Source: an uncultured Cellvibrio sp. (GTDB lineage: Bacteria; Pseudomonadota; Gammaproteobacteria; Pseudomonadales; Cellvibrionaceae). Taken from it: a stretch of DNA of 33,994 nt. Where the stretch lies: contig CAMPIG010000007.1 in assembly GCA_946886255.1 (NCBI GenBank), positions 1 to 33,994 of the forward strand. Direction: 5' to 3'. How positions within the stretch are numbered: position 1 is the first letter of the stretch; every line of letters begins with the position of its first letter. The position numbers and the translations under genes are program-made. Positions 16,327-24,121 of this stretch are shown piece after piece. Below the pieces are notes generated by a model. It was not told where the DNA came from, did not search any database, and saw only the letters and a program-made list of their open reading frames with translations.

Positions 16327-16926
16327 ATGGCTACAGAGAAAAAGAAAGCAAGTGAAAAGAAAAGTGATAAAAAGCCTGTAAAAAAGGCAGTCGCGAAATC
16401 CTCAGGGAAAAAGTCAAAACAGCTTGGAGAAGTGAATAGCAACCACATGCTGATCAGCGTGCCTAAAGGTGGACAGGTTATTAAGTTTTTTGAGCTGACC
16501 CCCTCTCTGCCTGTAGGTGGGTGCGCTGCTGATTGGATCCTGGATGAAGTTGGTGCTTCCGGTCAAAAAGATATATCTGGAATCACGGTGGGCTTCCCGG
16601 AAAATCCATCGGCCATCGAACGTGATTTTGAGCGGGCTATATTAGTGATCAATCTGAAGCAGGGCGTTTCGGGTCCGGCGGGAACCTGGCGTTTTGCGAT
16701 GGGTGGTGTGGCGACTGATCAGGCCGACAGCGATCCAAATAATGATATCGCTATTGATATCATTGATAATGGTTTAACCATGCTGGTGTATGTACATGTG
16801 CTGAATAACTCAGTAGAAACTATCCAATTCGGTTATGTCGCGTCGTTCACTTATGCAGATTCTGGTGTTGTGGAGGTGTATGAATCCCAGGATCCTGGAT
16901 TTGTGCCAATTCGTCCGATAGGTTAA
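16327..16926 (+). CDS. uncharacterised protein with Lys-rich N-terminal tail
   Basis: A 199-residue protein with two distinct parts. Residues 1-34 are almost all Lys, Ala, Ser, Glu and Pro (KKPVKKAVAKSSGKK), resembling histone-H1-like or AlgP-like tails and expected to be disordered and nucleic-acid or polyanion binding. Residues about 38-199 are strongly alternating hydrophobic and polar and probably a beta-sandwich, ending in YESQDPGFVPIRPIG. The C-terminal DP...P pattern faintly recalls the DP-EP family of gammaproteobacterial proteins, but I am not confident. There is no signal peptide. AAGGAT lies 8 bp before the ATG and is a strong ribosome-binding site, so good expression is expected. 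It converges on the Ser/Thr kinase gene; the two stop codons share TTAA. Confidence 0.8.
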   Translation: MATEKKKASEKKSDKKPVKKAVAKSSGKKSKQLGEVNSNHMLISVPKGGQVIKFFELTPSLPVGGCAADWILDEVGASGQKDISGITVGFPENPSAIERDFERAILVINLKQGVSGPAGTWRFAMGGVATDQADSDPNNDIAIDIIDNGLTMLVYVHVLNNSVETIQFGYVASFTYADSGVVEVYESQDPGFVPIRPIG

Positions 16927-19607
16927 TCAGCAAGACTGAGGGGAGCACATCGTTGTGGCTCCCCTTGTTGATGCATAAGCGCGATGAAAGCGTCGTTGCT
17001 GCACAATGCATCGAACCAACTGAAGCTGAACCATATTTTGTTCATACCATTTTTTAGTGTGTTCTCAATATTTAACATCGCCGAGGCATTATTGTTGGCT
17101 AAGGTATGTATCAATGCAGCTGTGTAGTTGGTTTCTATATTTTGTGGATCTTTATTTTCGACGGTTTTTAAAAGTGTCAGTGCTTTGGAAAAATTTCCCA
17201 GATGCGCATGGGTTTGGGCAAGGCTGCGCAAGTCATCGATGCTTGCTTCTTCTTCATCAATTGAGCTGACAATATTTTTATAAAGCGCATCAGCCTCTTC
17301 ATGTTTACCCGCAAGATTCCTCGAGTCCGCCTTGTTTAATGCCAAGGTTGTAAAGGTCGGTGCCAGGTTTGCGGCCCGACTAAATAATTCATAAGCCCCA
17401 TCATAATCCTGCGCTAATAGATAGCAGAGTCCAAGGTTACTTAAATTGGTGACGTCATCCGGCCTTTGTTCAATGATTTTTTCAAAAGATTGCGAAGCCG
17501 TTTCTATATCGCCCTCAATCAGGGCAATCAAGCCATAAAGGCTGTGGGCTTTATATTGGTTCGGTGATAACCTAATCGCTTCATTAAGAAAACGCTTGGC
17601 ATCGGTCGTGTTACCTGAATACCAATGGGCATTGGCGATGTTGATCAGGTTGTTGGCTGTATTTTTAAGTTTTAGCGCTCTTTGATAATAATCTATAGCT
17701 GCCTGGTAATCATTTCTTGCCATCATCGTATGGGCGTTGAGTTCATTTGTCAGGGATTGGCTCACATTGGCAGATTTTAATTTTTCAGCTGTTTCTAGCG
17801 CCGCATCATAATCGTTCTTGGCGATTTGTAGTCTGTGCAAATTGTATAAGTGAACGACGTTGTCAGTTTCTGATTGATAGCTTTTAAGAAAACTTTCCAG
17901 GGTTTGTAAAAATTTCTTATCTCGGGTTTCGTAATAAAGATCAAGTGCGATTTCCTTATACAAGGTTTGAAACGCAGGGTTTTTTTTGAGTTGATCAGTG
18001 GATTTTTCCAGGTCATCCAGAAGCTTTGGTGTTGCACCTTTGTGACGCAAGGTCTGGCTTGTTTTCAGGAAATTAGCATATTCATGTTCATCTACTGCCT
18101 TAAGTAGATTGACAGATTTCCTGGCGTATAGGCTATTGACATTGCTTTGGACGATGGCCGCGATTGACAAATAATTGTCGGTCAATAAATCCAGTGTTTT
18201 GGTGTCATAAATGCGTAATCTACTGTCATTGTCGGTGTTGGGCAGCAACCGTGACAGCGTGATCTTACACGTCTCAAGTCTGCATTGAACCGAGGCCGTT
18301 ATGAGTTCGTCAGCTCCGGTCGCGCGCAACACAGTTTCGTTATCGTCGTTGACATCAGTAACTTCATCCTGGGGGATTAAGTAATAGTCATTTAACTGAA
18401 TGATGCTTTGTTGTATAGCATCGTAGATCGCGGTGTTAACTAACTCTTGTTGCAGTTTTGGCATCCCCTCCGCGCTGAATTCCGGTGGGATAACGGCGAT
18501 ATATTGCGGTGGCTTGGGTTGTAACAACCAGAAACTAATACCAATCACCGTGCAGACAAAGATAGCGCCGACAATAATGGTGGTTTTCTGCTGCTTGATG
18601 AAATTCGCCCAATCTTTCTTTTGCGCGATATCTGCACGCACATAACGTGTATCAGCGGTGGCGACATCATTATTCGGAAGTGTGTAGGCCGCTGTATGTT
18701 CCTTGCGCAATTGACTCAAGCTTGCCTGCTGCGGCGTCATCTCGGTATCGTTGGACCATTCCGGTGTGTCGATAACCCATTGACTTAATTTTTCAAATTG
18801 GTTGGCGACCCAATGGGTGTTATCCGGGCGGTTGTCGACATTTTTAGAGAGGAGTTGTCCGAGCAGATCGCACACTTCCGCTGGCAATGTCGGGTTGTGT
18901 TTTGTCGGCGGCACGGGCGGATGGGAGATGATCCGTTGCATCAACTGCAATTTATTTTCCGTTTCGCCAAAGGGGTGTGCGCCGCACAGCATTTGATAAG
19001 CGAGGATACCAAAGGAAAACAAATCGCTTTTGAAATCCAGTGCTTCACCCATGGCCTGTTCCGGTGACATGGATGCGTAGCTGCCGGCTACATGATCGGT
19101 AACGGTTGCGTTGAAGTCCTGTGACTTGGCGATGCCGAGGTCGGAAATCTTTGCGGTGTTGCGTTGATTGATGAGAATATTTTCGGCTTTTAAATCCCGG
19201 TGAATAATGCCCGAGTCATGTGCCACCGCGAGACCCTGGGCAATCTGCGTTAGCCAGGTCATGCGTTGTGCCATGGGCACCAGATGTTCGCGCAGGCGTG
19301 TTTGTAAATTCTGGCCGTCGACGTATTCCATCACCAATGCCAGTTGGTCCGGCGTCTCGATAAAATCGTAGATCTGGACAATGTTGGGATGATTCAGTTT
19401 GGCGAGCAACAGGGCTTCGCGTTTGAAGCGTTCACGATAATGAGGCTCAAATAATTCTGTGCGCAAACACTTGATCGCCACCTGACGATCCAGGCGCGTG
19501 TCGCGTGCGAGATAAACCAGACCCATGCCTCCCCGTCCGATACAGTCGAGGATGTCGTAATGTCCTATGCGCGTCATCTCCGTGATGTTATGCGGTGAGA
19601 GGCTCAT
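16923..19607 (-). CDS. transmembrane Ser/Thr protein kinase with TPR ectodomain
   Basis: An 894-residue Hanks-type kinase. The kinase domain (about 17-275) has the glycine loop GRGGMG (24-29), Lys46 in VAIK, the catalytic loop HRDLKAEN (136-143), DLG in place of DFG (156-158) and SPEQ (181-184) in place of APE. All catalytic residues are present, so it should be active. A juxtamembrane segment leads to one TM helix (about 343-362). The C-terminal 530 residues should be periplasmic: an alpha/beta module (about 366-500) with a TolB/FlgO-like look, then several TPR repeats (about 585-855). It overlaps the FHA gene by 4 bp (ATGA), indicating translational coupling. The TPR ectodomain presumably senses an envelope ligand or protein partner. 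The substrate is most likely the FHA protein or its neighbours. Confidence 0.94.
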   Translation of the reverse strand: MSLSPHNITEMTRIGHYDILDCIGRGGMGLVYLARDTRLDRQVAIKCLRTELFEPHYRERFKREALLLAKLNHPNIVQIYDFIETPDQLALVMEYVDGQNLQTRLREHLVPMAQRMTWLTQIAQGLAVAHDSGIIHRDLKAENILINQRNTAKISDLGIAKSQDFNATVTDHVAGSYASMSPEQAMGEALDFKSDLFSFGILAYQMLCGAHPFGETENKLQLMQRIISHPPVPPTKHNPTLPAEVCDLLGQLLSKNVDNRPDNTHWVANQFEKLSQWVIDTPEWSNDTEMTPQQASLSQLRKEHTAAYTLPNNDVATADTRYVRADIAQKKDWANFIKQQKTTIIVGAIFVCTVIGISFWLLQPKPPQYIAVIPPEFSAEGMPKLQQELVNTAIYDAIQQSIIQLNDYYLIPQDEVTDVNDDNETVLRATGADELITASVQCRLETCKITLSRLLPNTDNDSRLRIYDTKTLDLLTDNYLSIAAIVQSNVNSLYARKSVNLLKAVDEHEYANFLKTSQTLRHKGATPKLLDDLEKSTDQLKKNPAFQTLYKEIALDLYYETRDKKFLQTLESFLKSYQSETDNVVHLYNLHRLQIAKNDYDAALETAEKLKSANVSQSLTNELNAHTMMARNDYQAAIDYYQRALKLKNTANNLINIANAHWYSGNTTDAKRFLNEAIRLSPNQYKAHSLYGLIALIEGDIETASQSFEKIIEQRPDDVTNLSNLGLCYLLAQDYDGAYELFSRAANLAPTFTTLALNKADSRNLAGKHEEADALYKNIVSSIDEEEASIDDLRSLAQTHAHLGNFSKALTLLKTVENKDPQNIETNYTAALIHTLANNNASAMLNIENTLKNGMNKIWFSFSWFDALCSNDAFIALMHQQGEPQRCAPLSLAD
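16939..16970 (+). terminator. terminator for the Lys-rich gene, inside the kinase coding end
   Basis: AGGGGAGC (16939-16946) pairs with GCTCCCCT (16958-16965). ACA/TGT extends the stem with a one-base bulge around a TCGT loop, and TTGTT follows. It begins 12 bp past the stop of the Lys-rich gene. On the opposite strand the same bases encode the last residues of the kinase. Confidence 0.55.
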
Positions 19608-20611
19608 GTACTTGATGTATCGGCGGCCAATGGCAAGGCTGTGGTGAGTTGATCACCTTTGTAGATTTTGAAACGCTCACAGCCAAAGCGAATCTTGCCG
19701 CCGCGGCGTTCCAGCAGGCATTGGTGGTCGGAAGAGTCCGGCAGGCAGTCAGCCAGTTGTTTGCGCGCGCGAAAGATATGAATATTCATGTGCGTTGAAT
19801 CCAGCCCCAGTTCATTGGCCAGTTGGTCAGCGTAGACCCAGCCCTGGCTTTTGACGTCCAAGCCTTGTGCGGCATCGTCAGCCCGATGTCGTGCAAGTTG
19901 CAGCATCAAATAATGATGGCTGCGCACCGCAAGATCGATGCTGTGTTGTGACTGGCGCAATTCCAATTGGGTGGTTTCTTCATCCAGGCTGAGGTTGAAC
20001 ACAAACTCGAAGTCTGTGAGCTTATGGCCGCTACGCGCGCGCGCTTCGGTGGGGCCGTAAACCTGCGCACTGACAAACTGCCAGCGCAGATTATCGAACT
20101 GCAATATGTCACCGTGTTGAATGGTCTCGCGGCGTTGCTCTTGCGTGGCGCTGCTCATCAGCTCGGCATACCACGCTTGATCCTGATGATCAAAATACAG
20201 GGCCAATTCGGGCGTCTGGGTGTCGGGTAACAAATGATAGCGTTCTAGCGGGATGGGTTGCACCTGGGATGGCATTTGCTCGGGTGACATATCCAGCGGC
20301 CAGAGCATATCCGACGGTGGTGCAAGATCGATCACTGTAAAACCCGGCTCAGCTTGTTCTGCCAGATGGATGTGGTCATTCACATTCAGGTCAGCCACTT
20401 CCCCTTGTCCCAGTTGCACATCATTTACCCAGGTGCCATTGAGTCCGAGATTTTTAATGCGCCAGCAGCGGCCATTCCATTCAATCGCGGAGTGTAATTT
20501 GGAGATATAAGGTTTATCCAGTTGGGTGTCTACACTGGCGAGTCTGCCAAAGGTGTGATGTGGAGCCAGGGGGAAAAAGGTTTCCGTAGCGACATCAAAT
20601 AAATAAGCCAT
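19604..20611 (-). CDS. FHA domain / winged-helix transcriptional regulator
   Basis: A 335-residue protein. The N-terminal FHA domain (about 5-95) retains the phosphothreonine-reading residues: Gly22-Arg23, Ser37 and His40 in ISKLHS, and Asn58-Gly59-Thr60 in GLNGTWVN. The middle is a linker with a possible second degenerate beta domain. The C-terminus (about 225-320) resembles an OmpR/SARP-type winged helix, with a LARHRADDA helix, GWVYADQLANELGL, the recognition-like segment MNIHIFRARKQLAD and a LLERRGGKIRFG wing. The protein can therefore in principle couple a phosphorylated threonine to DNA binding. It is first in an operon with the kinase (ATGA overlap) and divergent from the GAF-AAA+ gene across a 207-bp gap, the natural place for it to bind. 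Confidence 0.88.
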   Translation of the reverse strand: MAYLFDVATETFFPLAPHHTFGRLASVDTQLDKPYISKLHSAIEWNGRCWRIKNLGLNGTWVNDVQLGQGEVADLNVNDHIHLAEQAEPGFTVIDLAPPSDMLWPLDMSPEQMPSQVQPIPLERYHLLPDTQTPELALYFDHQDQAWYAELMSSATQEQRRETIQHGDILQFDNLRWQFVSAQVYGPTEARARSGHKLTDFEFVFNLSLDEETTQLELRQSQHSIDLAVRSHHYLMLQLARHRADDAAQGLDVKSQGWVYADQLANELGLDSTHMNIHIFRARKQLADCLPDSSDHQCLLERRGGKIRFGCERFKIYKGDQLTTALPLAADTSST

Positions 20612-20818
20612 AGGGTGTGCTCGTGTCTTACAGCATGTTGAAACTTATTTTTTGCGAGTCCTTGTGAGAAAACCGGGGGATAGACCAAGACCTCCAGACA
20701 ACTGCCCCTGTAATTCCTTGTAATGGGCAAATAATCGCGCAGGCCATAGATTGCCACAGGATGGGCTCGGTTTCACCCGTTAACCGCGTCGGTTTTAATC
20801 TTTGATGGTAATAATGGC

Positions 20819-22093
20819 ATGATCTATGAACCCAACCCGCCGGTAGATTCCGCACCGGCAGACGCGCTGTCGTCCACCTATAAACCCCTTCATCACAAGC
20901 CGGTTGCCAAAGCGATTCATCCGCTCAATCAGGCGGCCAATGCTAAATGGGTGCCGATCAATAAAAGTTTTATCACCCTCACCCGAATTATCCTGAACTC
21001 TGCCCTTGAGCGATTCGGCCTGGTGAATCTCGCCATTACCCTGCGCTGTGTGACGCAGCAGGGTTATCGTCATCTTATTTTGGTCAATGATGACCGGGAT
21101 ATCCAGATTGCAGCGGTGGGTCGGGTGGAAGAATTTATTATTTCTACGGAAATGCCCATGACACCGCCGGCCGAACGCCTGAATGCATCGGAGGCGGTAA
21201 CCTTTCCCGTGGATTTTCAGGGGCAGCGATTGGGTTATCTGGTGGCGTTAGTGCGGAATGCCCGTGTCGATCCCGGTGATGGCATCCTGGGCCGACCGTC
21301 TGCGGATGACATCAAACGCAGCCTGACCCGGATTGCGGATGAAATGGTGGGCGTTATTAAACGCTATCAAACGCGCTATCGCGCTATCTATGTCTATGGC
21401 GATCAATGCTACTGGATTGGTAACAGCGCAGCCTTGCGGCAACTGGATCAAGGGATCGATGCATTGGCTGCGTCGGCGTTACCGGTGTTGATTCGCGGCG
21501 ATAAAGGTACCGGCAAGATCATTGCGGCGCGCGCACTTCATTGTGAGCGCCACACCGAGATAGTGCCGTTTATTGAATCGGGCTGCCACGAGTGGCAGGA
21601 GGATGCCGCCACCAGCATCCTGCAAGCACTCTTTGCCTACGCCAAAGGCGGCACCTTGTTTTTGCGCAATATCGATAAGCTGTCGGGCGATAACCGGCGG
21701 GTCATACAGGAATTCTGCACTCAGCGCACTCTGGAGAAAACTACCAAGGGGCACGGTGAATCTGTAGACATCATCTTCAGCCTCAGTCGGCGTAATGCCG
21801 AGCTCTCGATGTCGCTGCAGCGTTGGTTGTCGATAAATGCCGTGGATTTACAATTGCCCGACCTGGGAGAGCGCCAGGAGGACATTCGTGATCTCACCCG
21901 ATTTTTTATTCGCGAGTGCGCCTTGGGAAAAGAGTTTGATTTAACAGAATCTGCCTGGCAGCGACTGGAAGCTTTTTCCTGGGTCGACAATGTCGAGGGA
22001 CTGAAGCGTCTGATCGTGCAGCTCTCTGCGCGGGCAGAACATCCCCTGATAGACCTCGCGTTGCTCGACATACTGTTGGCGCATCTCGATTAA
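20819..22093 (+). CDS. GAF / degenerate sigma-54-activator-like AAA+ protein
   Basis: A 424-residue protein that reads as an NtrC-class AAA+ protein with key parts lost. Residues about 50-185 look like a GAF-type sensory domain. The AAA+ region (about 200-400) has Walker A GDKGTGK (227-233). Its Walker B equivalent is GGTLFLRNIDKL (277-288), where the usual Asp-Glu is Arg283-Asn284. The GAFTGA loop that contacts sigma-54 is missing; only 24 residues separate the Walker A helix from the Walker B strand's YAKGGTL. The NVREL motif has become NVEGL (391-395). No Fis-type DNA-binding domain follows. It may bind a nucleotide but should not hydrolyse ATP well or remodel sigma-54 holoenzyme. It is divergent from the FHA-kinase operon, suggesting it is a partner or anti-activator there. 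Confidence 0.85.
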   Translation: MIYEPNPPVDSAPADALSSTYKPLHHKPVAKAIHPLNQAANAKWVPINKSFITLTRIILNSALERFGLVNLAITLRCVTQQGYRHLILVNDDRDIQIAAVGRVEEFIISTEMPMTPPAERLNASEAVTFPVDFQGQRLGYLVALVRNARVDPGDGILGRPSADDIKRSLTRIADEMVGVIKRYQTRYRAIYVYGDQCYWIGNSAALRQLDQGIDALAASALPVLIRGDKGTGKIIAARALHCERHTEIVPFIESGCHEWQEDAATSILQALFAYAKGGTLFLRNIDKLSGDNRRVIQEFCTQRTLEKTTKGHGESVDIIFSLSRRNAELSMSLQRWLSINAVDLQLPDLGERQEDIRDLTRFFIRECALGKEFDLTESAWQRLEAFSWVDNVEGLKRLIVQLSARAEHPLIDLALLDILLAHLD

Positions 22094-22538
22094 TATCATT
22101 GACTGACGCGACTGCTCTGCGGATGTGTCAGTCATTTATTCCCAATACCGATTATTCGCAATATCAACCAGCGCTCCTCCTTCCCCTTATTGCTCCTTTA
22201 ATAACCAGATCAGTGAAACAGCAAGGCAAATCTGTATTTTTTGTGCCATTTCGTTCTTTGGATGTTAGTAAATATCTTTATATAGTGGGTGACGTTGTCG
22301 AATTTATTTCAGGGCGGTTTGCTAAGTAAACCGGCAACGGCGAAGGATGCGCTATCGGAGAGCTGACATCAGGGGTTTGCAACCCAACACATCATAAAAA
22401 TACGGATCAAGACCGTCAGCTATTCGCCACCTGACCTGACACGGCGGATGCTGATCATAAAAATCAGGATTTCGGTTCTGATAAGGCGTCTCTTTGGCAA
22501 AGGGACATAATCGGTCAAATTACTATCGGCTAATAATT
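22094..22538. promoter_or_regulatory. long upstream region of the chitinase gene with a spaced repeat
   Basis: No convincing gene is seen; a 76-codon open frame at 22099-22329 has no ribosome-binding site and no recognisable content. The notable element is a 17-bp near-identical direct repeat at 22391-22407 and 22454-22470 (ATCATAAAAAT shared, then AC or CA, then GGAT). The copies are 63 bp apart, about six helical turns. Confidence 0.45.
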
Positions 22539-23951
22539 ATGAAACCATCAATCAAAAAATATGTGCTTCCGCTTTTGGGTTGCAGTCTCAGTATCGGTGT
22601 CGCGCTCAGTGCGCAAGCCGTTGTCTTCCAGGCAGAAAATTACAATGCGTTTTATGACACCACGCCCGGCAACCAGGGCGGCGCTTACCGCAATGAAGGC
22701 GTTGATATCGAAGCAACCACCGACAGTGGCGGCGGGCACAATGTCGGCTGGATTGAACCCAATGAATGGTTGGCATATAACAACCTCTCTGTACCCACCT
22801 CCGGCAATTACACCGTGCGTATGCGTGTTGCCAGTCAGTCCGGCGGTACCGCATCGGTAGATTTAAATGCGGGTGCCATTGTGCTGGGGGATTTTAATAT
22901 CGGCGCAACTGGCGGCTGGCAAAATTGGGCGACGGTTTCCAAAACCGTGCACATCAACGCAGGGACATACAACCTCGGCGTGTTTGCCAAAACCGGCGGC
23001 TGGAATTTCAACTGGATTGAAGTTGTCTCTGCCGGCGGTGGCGGTAGCACCGGCCCGGTCACATTGTATGAGCACTGCAATTACGGCGGTTGGTCTGCGG
23101 GCTTTCCCTCGGGCTCATACAATCTCAATGCGATGATTGCGCGCGGTGCGCGCAATGATCAGACCTCGTCTATCCGTGTCAATGTGGGTTATGAAGTCGT
23201 GCTGTACGAGCATGACAATTTCGGTGGCGCATCCCATGTGGTGAATGCGTCCAGCGGTTGTTTAGGTAATCTGCATGATCGTGCCAGCTCTATTGTCGTG
23301 CGCACGGCGGGCGGTGGCGGCGCTACCGGTTTTGCGGCGATTGTCAGTGAAGCGCAATTCAACCAGATGTTCCCCAACCGCAATCCGTTCTATACCTATT
23401 CCGGATTGGTGGAAGCGGCAAAAACCTACCCTGCGTTTGCAGGCACTGGAGATCTCGCAACCAAAAAACGCGAAGCCGCTGCAGCCATGGCTAACTTCCA
23501 TCACGAAACCGGCGGATTGGTGCACATTACCGAAATTGCCAAAGGTGAATACTGCGGCGATTGGGATGGTAACCCGTCTACCTGTCCGTGTGAGCCGGGC
23601 AAACGTTATTACGGTCGAGGCCCGATTCAATTGAGCTGGAACGGTAATTATTGTGCAGCGGGTGATGCGTTAGGTTTGGATCTGCGTCGTTATCCTGAAC
23701 AGGTTGAACAAAACGCAACAACAGCCTGGAAAACGGCGTTGTGGTTCTGGATGACTCAGTCCGGTGCCGGTTACTGGCCAGCCCATACTTCCATGGCAAA
23801 TGGTTACGGTTTTGGTGAGACCATTCGTACTATTAACGGTGCTTTGGAGTGTAATGGTGCTAATCCGGGGCAAGTGCAGAGTCGGGTGAATTTGTATAAC
23901 CAGTTTATAAATATTCTGGGGACTACACCGGGTAGTAATGTGAGTTGTTGA
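22539..23951 (+). CDS. secreted GH19 chitinase with CBM6 and beta-gamma-crystallin domains
   Basis: A 470-residue secreted enzyme (ATG at 22539; an in-frame upstream start at 22494 would add 15 residues ahead of the signal peptide and is unlikely). The signal peptide ends AQA (about 27). A CBM6-like carbohydrate-binding module follows (28-163; AENYNAFYDT, VGWIEPNEWLAY, WNFNWIEV), then a Gly-rich linker. A beta-gamma-crystallin domain (173-255) has two Greek-key-like motifs, LYEHCNYGG and LYEHDNFGG. After a second Gly-rich linker comes the GH19 catalytic domain (265-462). The catalytic pair is Glu323 in NFHHETGG and Glu332, nine residues on as in bacterial family-19 chitinases. YYGRGPIQLSWNGNY (357-371) is the GH19 signature. 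It should cleave chitin by an inverting mechanism outside the cell. Confidence 0.93.
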   Translation: MKPSIKKYVLPLLGCSLSIGVALSAQAVVFQAENYNAFYDTTPGNQGGAYRNEGVDIEATTDSGGGHNVGWIEPNEWLAYNNLSVPTSGNYTVRMRVASQSGGTASVDLNAGAIVLGDFNIGATGGWQNWATVSKTVHINAGTYNLGVFAKTGGWNFNWIEVVSAGGGGSTGPVTLYEHCNYGGWSAGFPSGSYNLNAMIARGARNDQTSSIRVNVGYEVVLYEHDNFGGASHVVNASSGCLGNLHDRASSIVVRTAGGGGATGFAAIVSEAQFNQMFPNRNPFYTYSGLVEAAKTYPAFAGTGDLATKKREAAAAMANFHHETGGLVHITEIAKGEYCGDWDGNPSTCPCEPGKRYYGRGPIQLSWNGNYCAAGDALGLDLRRYPEQVEQNATTAWKTALWFWMTQSGAGYWPAHTSMANGYGFGETIRTINGALECNGANPGQVQSRVNLYNQFINILGTTPGSNVSC

Positions 23952-23992
23952 TGTTTGGTTTTGAAGTATTTGTGCGTTGAATACGTTTGAGG

Positions 23993-24085
23993 TGAGGCGG
24001 GGTGTTTCGAAAACGCGGTGAATACATCCCTGTAGCTCCCTCACGTCGTCCTTGACGTGAGGGTTTCGAAGCATCCCCGCCTCAC
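23993..24085. repeat. REP-like nested palindrome between convergent genes
   Basis: Outer arms GTGAGGCGGG (23993-24002) and CCCGCCTCAC (24076-24085), then TTTCGAA copies at 24005-24011 and 24064-24070, enclose a perfect 10-bp hairpin: CCCTCACGTC (24038-24047), 6-nt loop, GACGTGAGGG (24054-24063). TACATCCCTGTA lies between. The style is that of dispersed intergenic palindromic elements. It sits between the chitinase and cti stops and may also insulate the two transcripts. Confidence 0.65.
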
Positions 24086-24121
24086 GTCAAACTCACATCT
24101 CAGTGACGGCGAGAGAAAATC

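Noticed and set aside
22099..22329. 76-codon open frame after the AAA+ gene
   Set aside because: No ribosome-binding site and no recognisable domain; the hydrophobic run is short. I treat it as chance, with the region as chitinase upstream DNA.
24005..24070. Paired TTTCGAA as LexA or other SOS box
   Set aside because: It does not match the CTGT-N8-ACAG pattern and is part of a larger palindrome between gene ends, not upstream of a gene.
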